A stretch of 64,000 bases of DNA, from positions 37,627 through 101,626 of the forward strand of contig NZ_PNXY01000026.1 of assembly GCF_002879865.1 (NCBI RefSeq), written 5' to 3'. The stretch comes from Paraburkholderia rhynchosiae. GTDB lineage: Bacteria > Pseudomonadota > Gammaproteobacteria > Burkholderiales > Burkholderiaceae. Both the position numbers and the translations under genes were made by a program. The notes beneath the pieces are model-generated. The model saw only the letters and a list, made by a program, of their open reading frames with translations. It was not told the origin of the DNA and made no database searches. Shown here piece by piece: positions 31,123 through 39,669 of the stretch (its first letter is position 1; every line of letters begins with the position of its first letter).

Positions 31123-31872
31123 ATGACCTTGGTCAGCATAAGCCCGACACCCGTTCAGAGGTTCGTCGACTCGAATGGGAATGCGCTAGCGGGTGGGCTT
31201 CTTTTCACCTATCAGGCTGGCACGTCCACGAAATACCCAACGTACACGGATGCGACGGGTGCGACGCAGAACACGAATCCGATTGTTCTCAACCAGCGCG
31301 GTGAAGCCTCAATCTGGCTGGTGCCTACTCAGTCGTACAAGTTCGTTCTGGCGCCGTCCACCGACTCGGATCCACCGACCTCTCCGATATGGACTGAAGA
31401 CAACGTCCAGACTAACTCGGGCGCCGCCGTCGGCAACATGACGGACGAAAGGGGGAGCGGCGGAACGATCGGGTTCGCAGCCAACGTCGACTTCACGCCG
31501 GGTACGACGACCAGCCTGACCCTCTCGAACAGCTACGGTTCGGCATCGAATCTGTGGGTCTTCTTCGATGCTGAATATCAGGGTAGTGACCAGTTCGTTC
31601 TGAACGGCACCACGCTCTCCTTCAATGCGCCGATTCCGGTCGGCGTGAACAAGGTCTACGTCAAAGGCGGCACAGCGCTCACGGTCGGCGTTCCCGGTAA
31701 CGGCACCGTCGGCGGTGCGCAGCTCGCTTATCCCACCTCAGGCCCAACGTCCGCTCGTCCCGTCCCCGGGTTCGTCGGCCAGCCGTATCTCGACACGACG
31801 CTGGGCTACCTGATCAACGCCAAGCAAATCTCACCCGCCATTTGGGTCAATGCAGCCGGAGTCACGGTATGA
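31123..31872 (+). CDS. Tail fibre / head-binding appendage protein
   Basis: 249 residues. The N-terminus has the appendage-adaptor pattern PVQRFVDSNGNALAGGLLFTY ... TYTDATGATQNTNPIVLNQRGEASIWL, widespread in tail fibre and tailspike anchor proteins. Residues about 105-182 repeat the module seen in the gene at 20902. The last 50 residues include a short collar (PGFVGQPYLDTTLGYLI). It overlaps the tailspike-like gene by ATGA. It likely links the fibre or spike to the tail. Confidence 0.78.
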   Translation: MTLVSISPTPVQRFVDSNGNALAGGLLFTYQAGTSTKYPTYTDATGATQNTNPIVLNQRGEASIWLVPTQSYKFVLAPSTDSDPPTSPIWTEDNVQTNSGAAVGNMTDERGSGGTIGFAANVDFTPGTTTSLTLSNSYGSASNLWVFFDAEYQGSDQFVLNGTTLSFNAPIPVGVNKVYVKGGTALTVGVPGNGTVGGAQLAYPTSGPTSARPVPGFVGQPYLDTTLGYLINAKQISPAIWVNAAGVTV

Positions 31873-33311
31873 AAAAGCTATTCCTTCTCTTTCTGGCGCT
31901 CTGCTTTTCGGTAGCGCAAGCGCAGACCTTCCCGGTTCAGAACCTTCAGGTATTCGGTACAACGGCGCTCTCGACGCCGCCGACAATTCCTTCGTCGTGC
32001 AAAAATATCCTGTCGTATGGCGGCATCCCAAACGGAACCGCGGATAACATCAGCGCATGGAATGCGGCCGTAGCAGCCAACGGCGCCGATGTCTCATTTG
32101 TCGGTTCCATCACCAGTACAACGCTGACCGTCACGGCCATGAATGGGCCCGGCGCGCTACATGTCGGCCAGACCATTGTAGGTACCGGGGTGACGTCGGG
32201 CACGACTATCTCTGCATTCGTGAGCGGAACTGGGGGTACCGGTACTTACACAGTCAGCACCTCTCAAACGGTGACAAGCGAGACCATTACCGCAGGCTAT
32301 CCGAATCAGGTTTGTGTGTATTTCCCGCCTGGGAACTACGTGTTCTCGCAGTCGATGCTGTATCGCTTTGCGACGACCAATCCCGCGTCGATCACCATTC
32401 TCGGTGCGGGCCCCGACGTGACCATGCTCGAGTTCACGCTCGCAAACAATCCCGGCATCACCATCGGTGTGACGAGCTCGTTCAACTCGTTTCATATCCG
32501 GGACCTCACGGTCGCGGCGAAGGTAACCCAAGGTTCGCAGGGCATTCTTCTGTCGAACAGCCAGGTCACCAACACGAACCCAGCGAACACCGCGCAGAGC
32601 GACATCACCAACGTCAACGTGCGCGGCGCGGACGGTTACGTGCAGACGTATGGATGGCAATACGATGTTTATGTGCAATCGGTTTCGAACATCAACTTCA
32701 TCAACGACGCGTTCCTTGGCCCGTACGTCTCGACCGGTGTTGAGCTTCAAGGTACATCGACAAATCTCGGCGTCGTCTACAACTTCATCGGGTGCAACTT
32801 CGAGGCCGTTTATACGGGCCTTTTCTATGGATCGTACATCCAGGGCGTCACGATCCTGAGTTCCCAGTTCAACACCGCCTACGGGATTCTTATTCCGCCG
32901 AGCGAGCCCGGTCTGGATCAACTAGCTGTCTTTGGCAGCCAGTTCAATAACACGAGCAACGCAATGCTCATCCAGTCGGCAATCGAAGGGGTGATGATCC
33001 AGGGGAATTTCTTCCTCATCAACAACAACGCGACCGCGCTGGTGTTCCAGAACTACTCCGGGCCGATCGTTTCGGGGAATTACTTCAGTCCGGCAGTCCT
33101 TCCTGCTGTCAATCAGACCGCCATAAATTTCGGTGCATGGACTGCCGAAGCGGGAGTGGTCAGCAATAACGTCTTCCAGCAGATCACGACGCCTGTCGTG
33201 CTAGGAGCGTCTTCCCAGTTCATCAATGTCCAGTCGAATGCGTACTGGAATAACACAAATCCCAATTCCAACGCCGGAACGAATAACACGCTCGGTGGCG
33301 GTTCACAGTGA
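31869..33311 (+). CDS. Signal-peptide-bearing beta-helix tailspike-like protein
   Basis: 480 residues. The N-terminus MKKLFLLFLALCFSVAQAQ is a Sec signal peptide. The mature part begins with an ILSYGGIPNGTADNISAWN segment, the usual entrance of a pectate-lyase-like right-handed beta-helix. It is interrupted by an inserted Gly/Thr-rich domain (VGSITSTTLTVTAMNGPG ... GTGTYTVS) and continues as parallel coils (NFIGCNFEAVYTGLFYGSYIQ, VFGSQFNNTSNAML). Such proteins bind or cut surface polysaccharide. A signal peptide is atypical for a virion spike; it could be exported by lysogens. Confidence 0.78.
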   Translation: MKKLFLLFLALCFSVAQAQTFPVQNLQVFGTTALSTPPTIPSSCKNILSYGGIPNGTADNISAWNAAVAANGADVSFVGSITSTTLTVTAMNGPGALHVGQTIVGTGVTSGTTISAFVSGTGGTGTYTVSTSQTVTSETITAGYPNQVCVYFPPGNYVFSQSMLYRFATTNPASITILGAGPDVTMLEFTLANNPGITIGVTSSFNSFHIRDLTVAAKVTQGSQGILLSNSQVTNTNPANTAQSDITNVNVRGADGYVQTYGWQYDVYVQSVSNINFINDAFLGPYVSTGVELQGTSTNLGVVYNFIGCNFEAVYTGLFYGSYIQGVTILSSQFNTAYGILIPPSEPGLDQLAVFGSQFNNTSNAMLIQSAIEGVMIQGNFFLINNNATALVFQNYSGPIVSGNYFSPAVLPAVNQTAINFGAWTAEAGVVSNNVFQQITTPVVLGASSQFINVQSNAYWNNTNPNSNAGTNNTLGGGSQ

Positions 33312-33319
33312 GGAACGAA

Positions 33320-34225
33320 ATGAAAAAAACAGTCCTTTCGCTGTTTCTCTCGCTCTATGCGCTCGTCTCTTTTGGGACAACGCTAAGTCCGGTCCAGTTG
33401 CTCAACCCCGCCGGCTCGACATCCGGTCAGGTCGTTCTTTCCAACGGTCCGGTCACGGCGCCGGGGTGGGGGAATGTCGGGGCAACGTCGCTTGCGGCGC
33501 AGGCTGCAAACACTGTGGTCGCAAACGCCACCGCGTCGAGCGCGTCGCCAACCGCCTTCGCGATGCCGAGCTGCAGCACATCGGCTAGCGCGCTCGACTG
33601 GACAAGCGGCACCGGCTTCACCTGCAACACGAGCATCAACGCGGCGACGCTCGGCGGTTCAACTTTCGCCTCGCCGGGTGCCATCGGGTCGGGCACGCCG
33701 GGAAGCGGCAGCTTCACGACCGTCGTCTCGTCGGGTGCCGCCAACTTCAACAGCCTCACTGCCGGCGCCACGTCGATCACTGGCGCGCTAACCGTCTCGC
33801 AGACGAACGGCATTGTCGGCACCACGACCAACAACAACGCTAATGCAGGCGCCATTGGGGAGTACGTGCCGGCGAGTGCAACGTCTGTCGCAATCACTAC
33901 AGCGGTCTCGACGAACATTACGAGCATCAGTCTCACTGCTGGCGACTGGGACGTGTCTGGCGTGATGCAGGTGTCTCCGGCCGGCGGAACGATCGTTGGC
34001 GGCGAATCCGTAAGCATCAGTACGACCTCTGCGACGCTCGGCGGACTTGGCTCAACCACATTCATTGGCGCAACGAAAGCGACCGGCCAGGCCGATATCG
34101 TTCCAACGCCTGTAGTGCGCATCAGCATCCCATCGACGACGACGGTGTATCTGGTCGGCAACGTCAGCTATACGACGAGCACTCTGACGGTTAGCGGTCT
34201 CATCCGGGCGCGTCGCGTACGCTGA
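33320..34225 (+). CDS. Signal-peptide-bearing fibre-like protein
   Basis: 301 residues. The ATG at 33320 follows a good ribosome site (gaggaacgaa); an upstream GTG overlaps the previous stop. MKKTVLSLFLSLYALVSFG is a signal peptide. The rest is Ser/Thr/Ala-rich fibre-type sequence (AANTVVANATASSASPTAFA, GTPGSGSFTTVVSSGAANF). It ends in a compact beta domain (SISLTAGDWDVSGVMQVSPA ... VYLVGNVSYTTSTL), resembling a receptor-binding tip. It is paired with the signal-peptide tailspike upstream. Confidence 0.7.
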   Translation: MKKTVLSLFLSLYALVSFGTTLSPVQLLNPAGSTSGQVVLSNGPVTAPGWGNVGATSLAAQAANTVVANATASSASPTAFAMPSCSTSASALDWTSGTGFTCNTSINAATLGGSTFASPGAIGSGTPGSGSFTTVVSSGAANFNSLTAGATSITGALTVSQTNGIVGTTTNNNANAGAIGEYVPASATSVAITTAVSTNITSISLTAGDWDVSGVMQVSPAGGTIVGGESVSISTTSATLGGLGSTTFIGATKATGQADIVPTPVVRISIPSTTTVYLVGNVSYTTSTLTVSGLIRARRVR

Positions 34226-34260
34226 TTTACTTCAGGATAGGGCGCTGGAAAATCCGAAAA

Positions 34261-34380
34261 TTACAATCCACCAGCGCCCCGTGAAATCCAGAAAAGCAAT
34301 GCGCAATAGCCAATCGAAATAACGACCAACGCGCATGCCACTAACGGCCGGCGAATTTTGGTCAAGTGGTGAATGTCCAT
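34261..34380 (-). CDS. Opposite-strand small membrane protein, 39 aa
   Basis: Minus-strand ATG at 34380 with a clear ribosome site (agaggg) 6 bases upstream. The product reads MDIHHLTKIRRPLVACALVV and continues as one hydrophobic helix ending FWISRGAGGL. It faces away from the membrane-protein gene at 34454, leaving a 73-base divergent spacer. An in-frame upstream start would give 64 residues but has no ribosome site. Unknown role; it may act with the neighbouring membrane protein. Confidence 0.5.
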   Translation of the reverse strand: MDIHHLTKIRRPLVACALVVISIGYCALLFWISRGAGGL

Positions 34381-34418
34381 AGCGTGCCCTCTCTTGTTTT
34401 GAACTTCGTTGTGTGCGG

Positions 34419-34424
34419 TATGAT
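34419..34424 (+). promoter_or_regulatory. Putative -10 box for the conversion gene
   Basis: TATGAT at 34419-34424, about 30 bases before the ATG at 34454. No good -35 at 16-18 bases is seen. An independent promoter here would let the gene be expressed in a lysogen while the late operon is silent. Confidence 0.35.
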
Positions 34425-34453
34425 TCCGCTTCTTCAGCCGGAAATCAACCGCC

Positions 34454-36229
34454 ATGTCAACGATAAAGCAGTTAAATTTTCGATGGTGGTTCCTCGGAGC
34501 TGTCGTGCTCCTTGGAGCTATCTACGTCTCTCAAACGTGGTCGCCGTCGTCATACGGACTGGTGCTCCGGAATCTAGAAGCAAAAAATACTGGGCTGGTC
34601 ATAGGTGACCCGAAGCCGATTCGCGCGGATGAGTGGGCCGTTATCACGTCTCTTACCGCGGCCTCGGTCAATAACCACTTCGAGCGTTACAACAAAACCT
34701 CTCCTTACAATGACGATCTGCGGATCGCGTTCGGCATTCCGATTGACGACTGGGGCTGGTTTTTCAAGCCCACGATGATGCTGTATAAATTCGTCAACCC
34801 GGCCTACGCATTCTCGTTCCATTATTTTTCCGTCTTTGCGTTATTCATAGCGGGTTACACGGTACTTTTTCTCGTGACCGGCGCCACGCGCACGCAAGCC
34901 GTTCTGCTAGCATTCTGCGCATATCTCACCGCCTATTCCCAGTTCTGGTGGACCGACAAGGGTGTCCTGTTCTCGCTGTACGGCGCGGCGATGGCGGTTC
35001 TGTTCCTGCGCATGCCGAAGTGGATACGTTTGCTGCTTTTTTACTGGCTGCTTACGGGAATGATGATCGAGATGTTCTATCCGCCATACATCGTCTCGCT
35101 CGCGTTCGTCAGCGTCGCGTTCGTTCTTGCGTACGGCCGCGAGTGGCTGCGCCCGGTCCCGCTGATAGGACTGGCGGTCGCCGCTGGCGCCGCGGCCGCG
35201 ACGACGGGTCTTTACCTGAAAGACTACCTGCTCGCCACGATGAAGACGCTGTATCCGGGTGGCCGCAGCGTCATGGGCGGCGGCGTCGGACTTCGTCAAG
35301 CGGCGTCGCAGCTTTTCCCGTTCGCCACCTTCGACGGGCGATTGCACGAACTGCTGCCCAACTCGAACATTTGTGAATCCGCCACGTTCGGCGTTTTCTT
35401 CGTCCTGCTGGCACTGTGCTTTGCGAATTACCGGAACCTGACGACGTTGGTGAAGGACCGCATCTTCGTGCGCCGCGCACTGATTCTCGGCGCAGCGCTC
35501 GCCATGATGCTGGCGTGGGAGCTGCTGCCAGTACCAGAGAGCGTCGGCAAGCTGCTGCTGTGGAACAACGTTCAGCCGAGCCGCATGCAGTACGCGCAAG
35601 GCGTGTTGCTGCTGTTCTTCGTCGTGCACGTGGTGAGCCGCCTCGGTCTCAGCATTTCCCCGCCGCGGATCGTGACGTTCGTGGCAATCGTCGTGTTCGG
35701 CTGGATGATGCTGAAGGCGCGCGCCGAGGTACCGTTCTGGCCTAACTCCATTGACCTGCTCATCATCCCTTTTGCGATTGCGGCCTATCTGGTCGCGCGC
35801 TACACGAAGATCGACCCGGCCGTCCCCATGCTTGTCGCATCGGTAATCACCGCGGCGCTCGTGATCGGCCGCTTCAACCCACTGCAGCAGGCGTGGCCGA
35901 TCTTCAATCGCGAGGACACCCCAGTGATAGCGAAGATACGCGCCGCAGTTGACCCGAAGACGGGCTATCTCGTGCAGCAGTTCCTGCCCGAGTCGGTGCA
36001 GAACGGCCTCGGCTTCAAGTCCATCTCCTACACGACCGCCATCCCGCAGTGGCACTTCTGGAATCAGTTTCGCGACAAGGTTGATGCACAGACTTTCAAT
36101 ACGATCTTCAACCGATATTCGAATATATGGGTCACCAATGACTCTTTCCCGGCTCAGGTAGCGCCGGATGCAATCAGAGTGCCGGCAACATGGTTCCATG
36201 ATCCGGATCATCGTGTTGAAGCTCCGTAA
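34454..36229 (+). CDS. Multi-pass membrane protein, putative serotype-converting glycosyltransferase
   Basis: 591 residues with about 10-12 transmembrane helices and a large loop after the first (residues 30-105). That loop includes an acidic site GDPKPIRADEWAVIT. A soluble C-terminal part ends with RVPATWFHDPDHRVEAP. This is the layout of GT-C-fold polyprenyl-dependent glycosyltransferases such as phage GtrC-type proteins that modify O-antigen. It lies next to the attachment site, the usual place of lysogenic conversion genes, with its own -10 box. No gtrA or gtrB partner is visible, so function is inferred. Confidence 0.6.
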   Translation: MSTIKQLNFRWWFLGAVVLLGAIYVSQTWSPSSYGLVLRNLEAKNTGLVIGDPKPIRADEWAVITSLTAASVNNHFERYNKTSPYNDDLRIAFGIPIDDWGWFFKPTMMLYKFVNPAYAFSFHYFSVFALFIAGYTVLFLVTGATRTQAVLLAFCAYLTAYSQFWWTDKGVLFSLYGAAMAVLFLRMPKWIRLLLFYWLLTGMMIEMFYPPYIVSLAFVSVAFVLAYGREWLRPVPLIGLAVAAGAAAATTGLYLKDYLLATMKTLYPGGRSVMGGGVGLRQAASQLFPFATFDGRLHELLPNSNICESATFGVFFVLLALCFANYRNLTTLVKDRIFVRRALILGAALAMMLAWELLPVPESVGKLLLWNNVQPSRMQYAQGVLLLFFVVHVVSRLGLSISPPRIVTFVAIVVFGWMMLKARAEVPFWPNSIDLLIIPFAIAAYLVARYTKIDPAVPMLVASVITAALVIGRFNPLQQAWPIFNREDTPVIAKIRAAVDPKTGYLVQQFLPESVQNGLGFKSISYTTAIPQWHFWNQFRDKVDAQTFNTIFNRYSNIWVTNDSFPAQVAPDAIRVPATWFHDPDHRVEAP

Positions 36230-36354
36230 ATTCTTCCAATAAGAAGGTCACGACCGCCCGGAAAGCCGCGAGATTAGCGGCTACTATTGCCATAAAATAT
36301 TGGAATACAAACCACCTAACCCCCTTGTATCAGGCGTCTATCGGCGGTTTCCAA

Positions 36355-36405
<51 letters not shown>

Positions 36406-36420
36406 GTATCTGCTTATCTG

Positions 36421-36438
36421 GCGGGCCTTCGGGCCCGC
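36421..36438 (+). other. Hairpin after the tRNA end
   Basis: Perfect 7-bp stem GCGGGCC/GGCCCGC closed by TTCG, 17 bases after the tRNA CCA. There is no strong T run, but it probably served as the terminator or processing hairpin of the original tRNA-Pro transcript. Confidence 0.5.
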
Positions 36439-36499
36439 TAGTCATTTGTGGCGCGGCTCCGTGTCCGTGTGGATTCTACACAGCGAGTAAAATCCGGCC

Positions 36500-36871
36500 A
36501 TGTGTACCCACCTCATCAAGCGCAGTTCCCGCTACTACTTCCGTCGCCGCGTCCCCTCCGATCTCGTCTCTGTAGTCGGCTCCAAGGAAATCACGAAAGC
36601 ACTCGGCACCAGCGACCGAGCGACAGCGTGCGTCCAGTGTCGTCTAGAAAGCATTCGACTTGATGTCGGGTGGTCGGCGCTTCGTGCTGCTGCTGAAACC
36701 AAGGACGTCATTGATAACGCCTCAACGGCGGCGCAGGCCAGCGTCCGGAAACGTGCCTACGAGGACGCGGAGCGCGCCTACGAGGAAGATCAGGAGTATT
36801 ACTACCGGTACGTCATGGACCGGCGCACGCATTGGGAGCTCAGCGACGGCGCGGTGATTTTCAGATGCTAG
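36500..36871 (+). pseudogene. Truncated tyrosine integrase, N-terminal part
   Basis: 123 residues. YYFRRRVPSDLVSVVGSKEITKALGTSDRATA is the typical N-terminal entry of DUF6538/phage-type tyrosine recombinases. It is followed by a helical stretch and ends before any catalytic domain. Full-length relatives are roughly 400-500 residues, so about three quarters is missing. It starts about 95 bases after the tRNA 3' end and reads away from it, as in a genomic island integrase. It thus marks an older element at the same tRNA-Pro site. Confidence 0.65.
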
Positions 36872-36929
36872 GTGGTACTACCGCGATCCGCATTACCGCA
36901 GAGGCCGGGACCGTCAAGACGGCGGAAAG

Positions 36930-36957
36930 CTGTTAGCGCCGATGTAAAACTGACCCT
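36930..36957. repeat. Possible insertion-sequence end remnant
   Basis: The stretch ctgttagcgccgatgtaaaa followed by ctgaccc resembles terminal repeats of IS21-type elements, from memory only. It sits between the integrase fragment and the IS3-type remnant, with no transposase attached. Confidence 0.25.
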
Positions 36958-36987
36958 GTCGGGGTGCGGCCAAATTCCTGGACTGAC

Positions 36988-37613
36988 TTATTCCGCATTT
37001 CCAAGACTCTGCCGATACTCGACTGGGCTCAGGAAGCCGAGCGAGACCTTGATCCGCTTTGCGTTGTACCAGCGGATGTACGAGTCAACGACTTCGATGA
37101 ATTGATCAACGGTCGTGGCCCTCCAGTCACGCGGATAGAATAACTCCGTCTTGAGGCGCCCGAAGAAACCTTCTCAGCCTGCATTATCTGGCGAACATCC
37201 TTTGCGCGACATCGAGCGAATCAGTCTGGCATCCTGCATCCGTGAGAGCCATCCTGGCCAGCGATAGTGCGCACCGCGATCGGAGTGAACCACGGGCCGC
37301 TGCTCGCAGCCAGCCACCGACTCAATCGCCGAATCCAGCATGGTATTGACGAGATCCGCATCCGGGCGCGTGCCGATTGTCCACTCACAACGAGACCGTC
37401 GAAGCAGTCGATCACCGGCGACAGATATACCTTGCCGTCCGGGATCTGGAATTCGGTAATGTCGGTTAGCCATTTCTGATTCGGAGCGGCGGCACGGAAA
37501 TCACGATTGATAATGTTCTCCGGCGCGGGGCTTATTTCTCCACGGTAGGAGCCGTGGCGGCGTCGCCTGGTCGTGGCAGCGGCCAGACCTTCCTGTCGCA
37601 TCAAACGTCGCAC
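36988..37613 (-). pseudogene. Decayed IS3-family (IS150-like) transposase
   Basis: Minus-strand OrfB remnant. From the start, MRRLMRQEGLAAATTRRRRH leads to NQKWLTDITEFQIPDGKVYLS (first DDE Asp) and CFDGL. After a frameshift near 37385, TIGTRPDADLVNTMLDSAI and VHSDRGAHYRWPG (second Asp) follow, then SRKGCSPDNAG. A TGA stop occurs near 37174. EGFFGRLKTELF (the Glu) follows and the frame ends with YRQSLGNAE. It thus has at least one frameshift and one stop and lacks OrfA and the first part of OrfB, so it should be inactive. Confidence 0.85.
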
Positions 37614-37638
37614 TACCCCTCATTGCATGCCCATCTGA

Positions 37639-37665
37639 GATTGTTGCCCTCCAGGCAACATCGTG
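37639..37665 (+). promoter_or_regulatory. 27-bp semi-palindromic element, copy 1
   Basis: Core GTTG-N9-CAAC inside a 27-base element that begins GATT and ends TCGTG. The inner part is GTTGCC/GGCAAC, an inverted repeat containing the T-N11-A pattern typical of LysR-type binding sites. It ends 172 bases before the start of the MBL hydrolase gene. It matches copy 3 and copy 4 at 20 of 27 positions each. Confidence 0.6.
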
Positions 37666-37836
37666 TACGCATTCGCGATGCTACTGGCGCTCGTGCCCCC
37701 TGACTACTATCTGTCACACGCTCCTTCGAAATGCAGGCAATACGAAGCGCGTGACACTCGTAGTCGTGCTCGTGAACCGCGTCGCGCGGTGCAGTGCAGT
37801 GCGGCTCACCCCACTTAATCAACTGGACTATTGAAG

Positions 37837-38769
37837 ATGAGCGAAACAACTCGCAATGTGCGGCCCGTTATCGCCAACGTCGGCAAAGAAGGGTCAGGCG
37901 AACTCGTGTCTTCCCGCTACGGCGTGCGCGTGGGCGACGTTGACGTCGTGCTGATTAGCGATGGCGTTCTGCCGCTGCCCACCTCCACCATGTCGACTAA
38001 CGTGAGCGAAGCCGACCGCAACGAATGGTTCGATGGTCGCTTCCTGCAGCGTGACATGTTCGACTGGGCGCTGAATATTGCGCTCGTGCGCAGCGGCGAC
38101 CGCCTGATCCTGATCGACTCGGGCGTGGGCGACGGTTTCGAATACTTCACGCGCGCCGGCCGGTCGGTGATGCGCCTGGAATCGGCGGGTATCGACCTGG
38201 CTGCGATCACCGATATCGTGATCACGCACATGCACATGGACCACGTCGGCGGCCTGAACGTTGCCGGCGTCAGGGCCAAACTGCGCCCGGACGTGCGCAT
38301 TCACGTGTCGGCCAAGGAAGTAGAGTTCTGGAAAAATCCGGACTTCAGTAGGACGGTGATGCCGGAAACGGTTCCTCCCGCGCTCCGCAAGGCTGCTGCG
38401 ACGTTCACGGAACTCTACCGCGAAAACATCGTGCAGTTCGATCAGACCGTGGAAGTTGCCAAGGGCGTGTCGGCGCGCGTGACGGGTGGACACACGCCGG
38501 GGCATTGTGTCGTGGACGTCGCATCGAACGGCGAAAAACTGACGTTCGTGGGCGACGCGATTTTCGAGGTCAACTTCGACCATCCCGACTGGCAAAACGG
38601 CTTCGAGCACGATCCCGAAGGCGCCGCGGACGTGCGTATCGCGCTACTCAACGAAGCCGCTGAAACCGGCGCTTTGCTGGCCGCAGCGCACGTCGCGTTC
38701 CCATCAATCGGTCACGTTGCAAAGACGAACAACGGCTTTCATTTCGTGCCGGTGGTGTGGGACTACTGA
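37837..38769 (+). CDS. MBL-fold metallo-hydrolase
   Basis: 310 residues. The zinc motif THMHMDHVGG gives His131, His133, Asp135 and His136. GHTPGH gives His219, VGDAIF gives bridging Asp240, and AAHVAFPSIGHV gives His285. This is the ligand set of the beta-lactamase-like superfamily related to lactonases (AiiA/AttM type) and other hydrolases. There is no signal peptide, so it is cytoplasmic. The ATG at 37837 was chosen; a TTG two codons earlier is possible. It is preceded by the 27-bp element and followed by a terminator. The substrate cannot be read from sequence. Confidence 0.85.
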   Translation: MSETTRNVRPVIANVGKEGSGELVSSRYGVRVGDVDVVLISDGVLPLPTSTMSTNVSEADRNEWFDGRFLQRDMFDWALNIALVRSGDRLILIDSGVGDGFEYFTRAGRSVMRLESAGIDLAAITDIVITHMHMDHVGGLNVAGVRAKLRPDVRIHVSAKEVEFWKNPDFSRTVMPETVPPALRKAAATFTELYRENIVQFDQTVEVAKGVSARVTGGHTPGHCVVDVASNGEKLTFVGDAIFEVNFDHPDWQNGFEHDPEGAADVRIALLNEAAETGALLAAAHVAFPSIGHVAKTNNGFHFVPVVWDY

Positions 38770-38822
38770 TCGGTGCCCGACGATCAACCATCGCCGTATA
38801 GATTGCACTGACGTTTGCCGGC

Positions 38823-38859
38823 AAACCGCCAGGAGTGCACAAGACTCACGGCGGTTTTT
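38823..38859 (+). terminator. Intrinsic terminator after the MBL gene
   Basis: Stem AAACCGCC (38823-38830) / GGCGGTTT (38850-38857) with a 19-base loop and a T run. It makes the MBL gene a single-gene transcript. Confidence 0.75.
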
Positions 38860-38955
38860 GCAAACGCTCACCTGCCCGTGGTGTGACCGCGGCAAATCAA
38901 CGCGGTGCCGTCGATACCGGTTGCACGCATCTTTCATCCTTCAACGGAGCGCATC

Positions 38956-39534
38956 ATGAGAATGAAGAGCTTGTTGCCCGCAATTTCATGCACGTCGATG
39001 GCGCTGGCGGTCATCCCGGCGATAGCCGGCGCGGAGCCGTTCACGATCAGGGTCGATGACCTGCGTGACGGACACTTCTCTAACGAGCAGGTGTACGGAG
39101 GCTTTGGCTGTCACGGTAACAACGTTTCGCCGCGCATTTCATGGACCCACGTTCCGCGCGGCACGAAGAGCATTGTCGTGACCATCTTCGACCCTGATGC
39201 GCCGACTGGCGGACTCGGCTGGACACATTGGGAGATTGCCAATATTCCACCTTCCGAGTCGTCGCTCGAAAAAGGAGCTTCCGGCAATCCGAAGCTCTTG
39301 CCGGCAGGCGCTGTTGAGACGTTGACGGACTTCGGCGAATCCAGATACGGCGGACCGTGTCCGCCTAAAGGGGAATCGCATCGATATGTCGTGACGGCGT
39401 CTGCCCTCGACGTGGCACAAATCGATGTCGCCCCAGCGGCGAGTCCCGCAGTCGTCGCCTATCAGATGCATGGGAAAGTCATTGGTCAGGCGAGGTATGT
39501 CGCCAGATATCATCGCGCGTCGACTAACGATTGA
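38956..39534 (+). CDS. Secreted YbhB/YbcL-type PEBP protein
   Basis: 192 residues from the ATG at 38956 (ribosome site cggag). The signal peptide MRMKSLLPAISCTSMALAVIPAIAGA should be removed after AGA. The mature protein has the phosphatidylethanolamine-binding/Raf-kinase-inhibitor-like pattern: GFGCHGNNVSPRISW, VVTIFDPDAPTGGLGWTHWEIANI (ligand-site Asp-Pro-Asp and His) and GGPCPPKGESHRYVV. Bacterial members are small periplasmic or cytoplasmic ligand-binding proteins of unclear role. The family match is strong; the function is unknown. Confidence 0.87.
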   Translation: MRMKSLLPAISCTSMALAVIPAIAGAEPFTIRVDDLRDGHFSNEQVYGGFGCHGNNVSPRISWTHVPRGTKSIVVTIFDPDAPTGGLGWTHWEIANIPPSESSLEKGASGNPKLLPAGAVETLTDFGESRYGGPCPPKGESHRYVVTASALDVAQIDVAPAASPAVVAYQMHGKVIGQARYVARYHRASTND

Positions 39535-39669
39535 CGGGTGCAGGACCAGGATATCGGCAACCGTTCCTGGCAGCTCGGCTGCCGGTCGAACGGTTCCCAG
39601 ATTCACGTTGACCAGATCTGAGCCGCGGTTGTAGCCGAAAGCGCCACTGAAGATACGGCGCAGCCGTAT

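Noticed and set aside
34907..36211. Long minus-strand open frame opposite the conversion gene
   Set aside because: Composition (His, Arg, Gln-rich) is that of an antisense frame; the plus strand is a convincing membrane protein.
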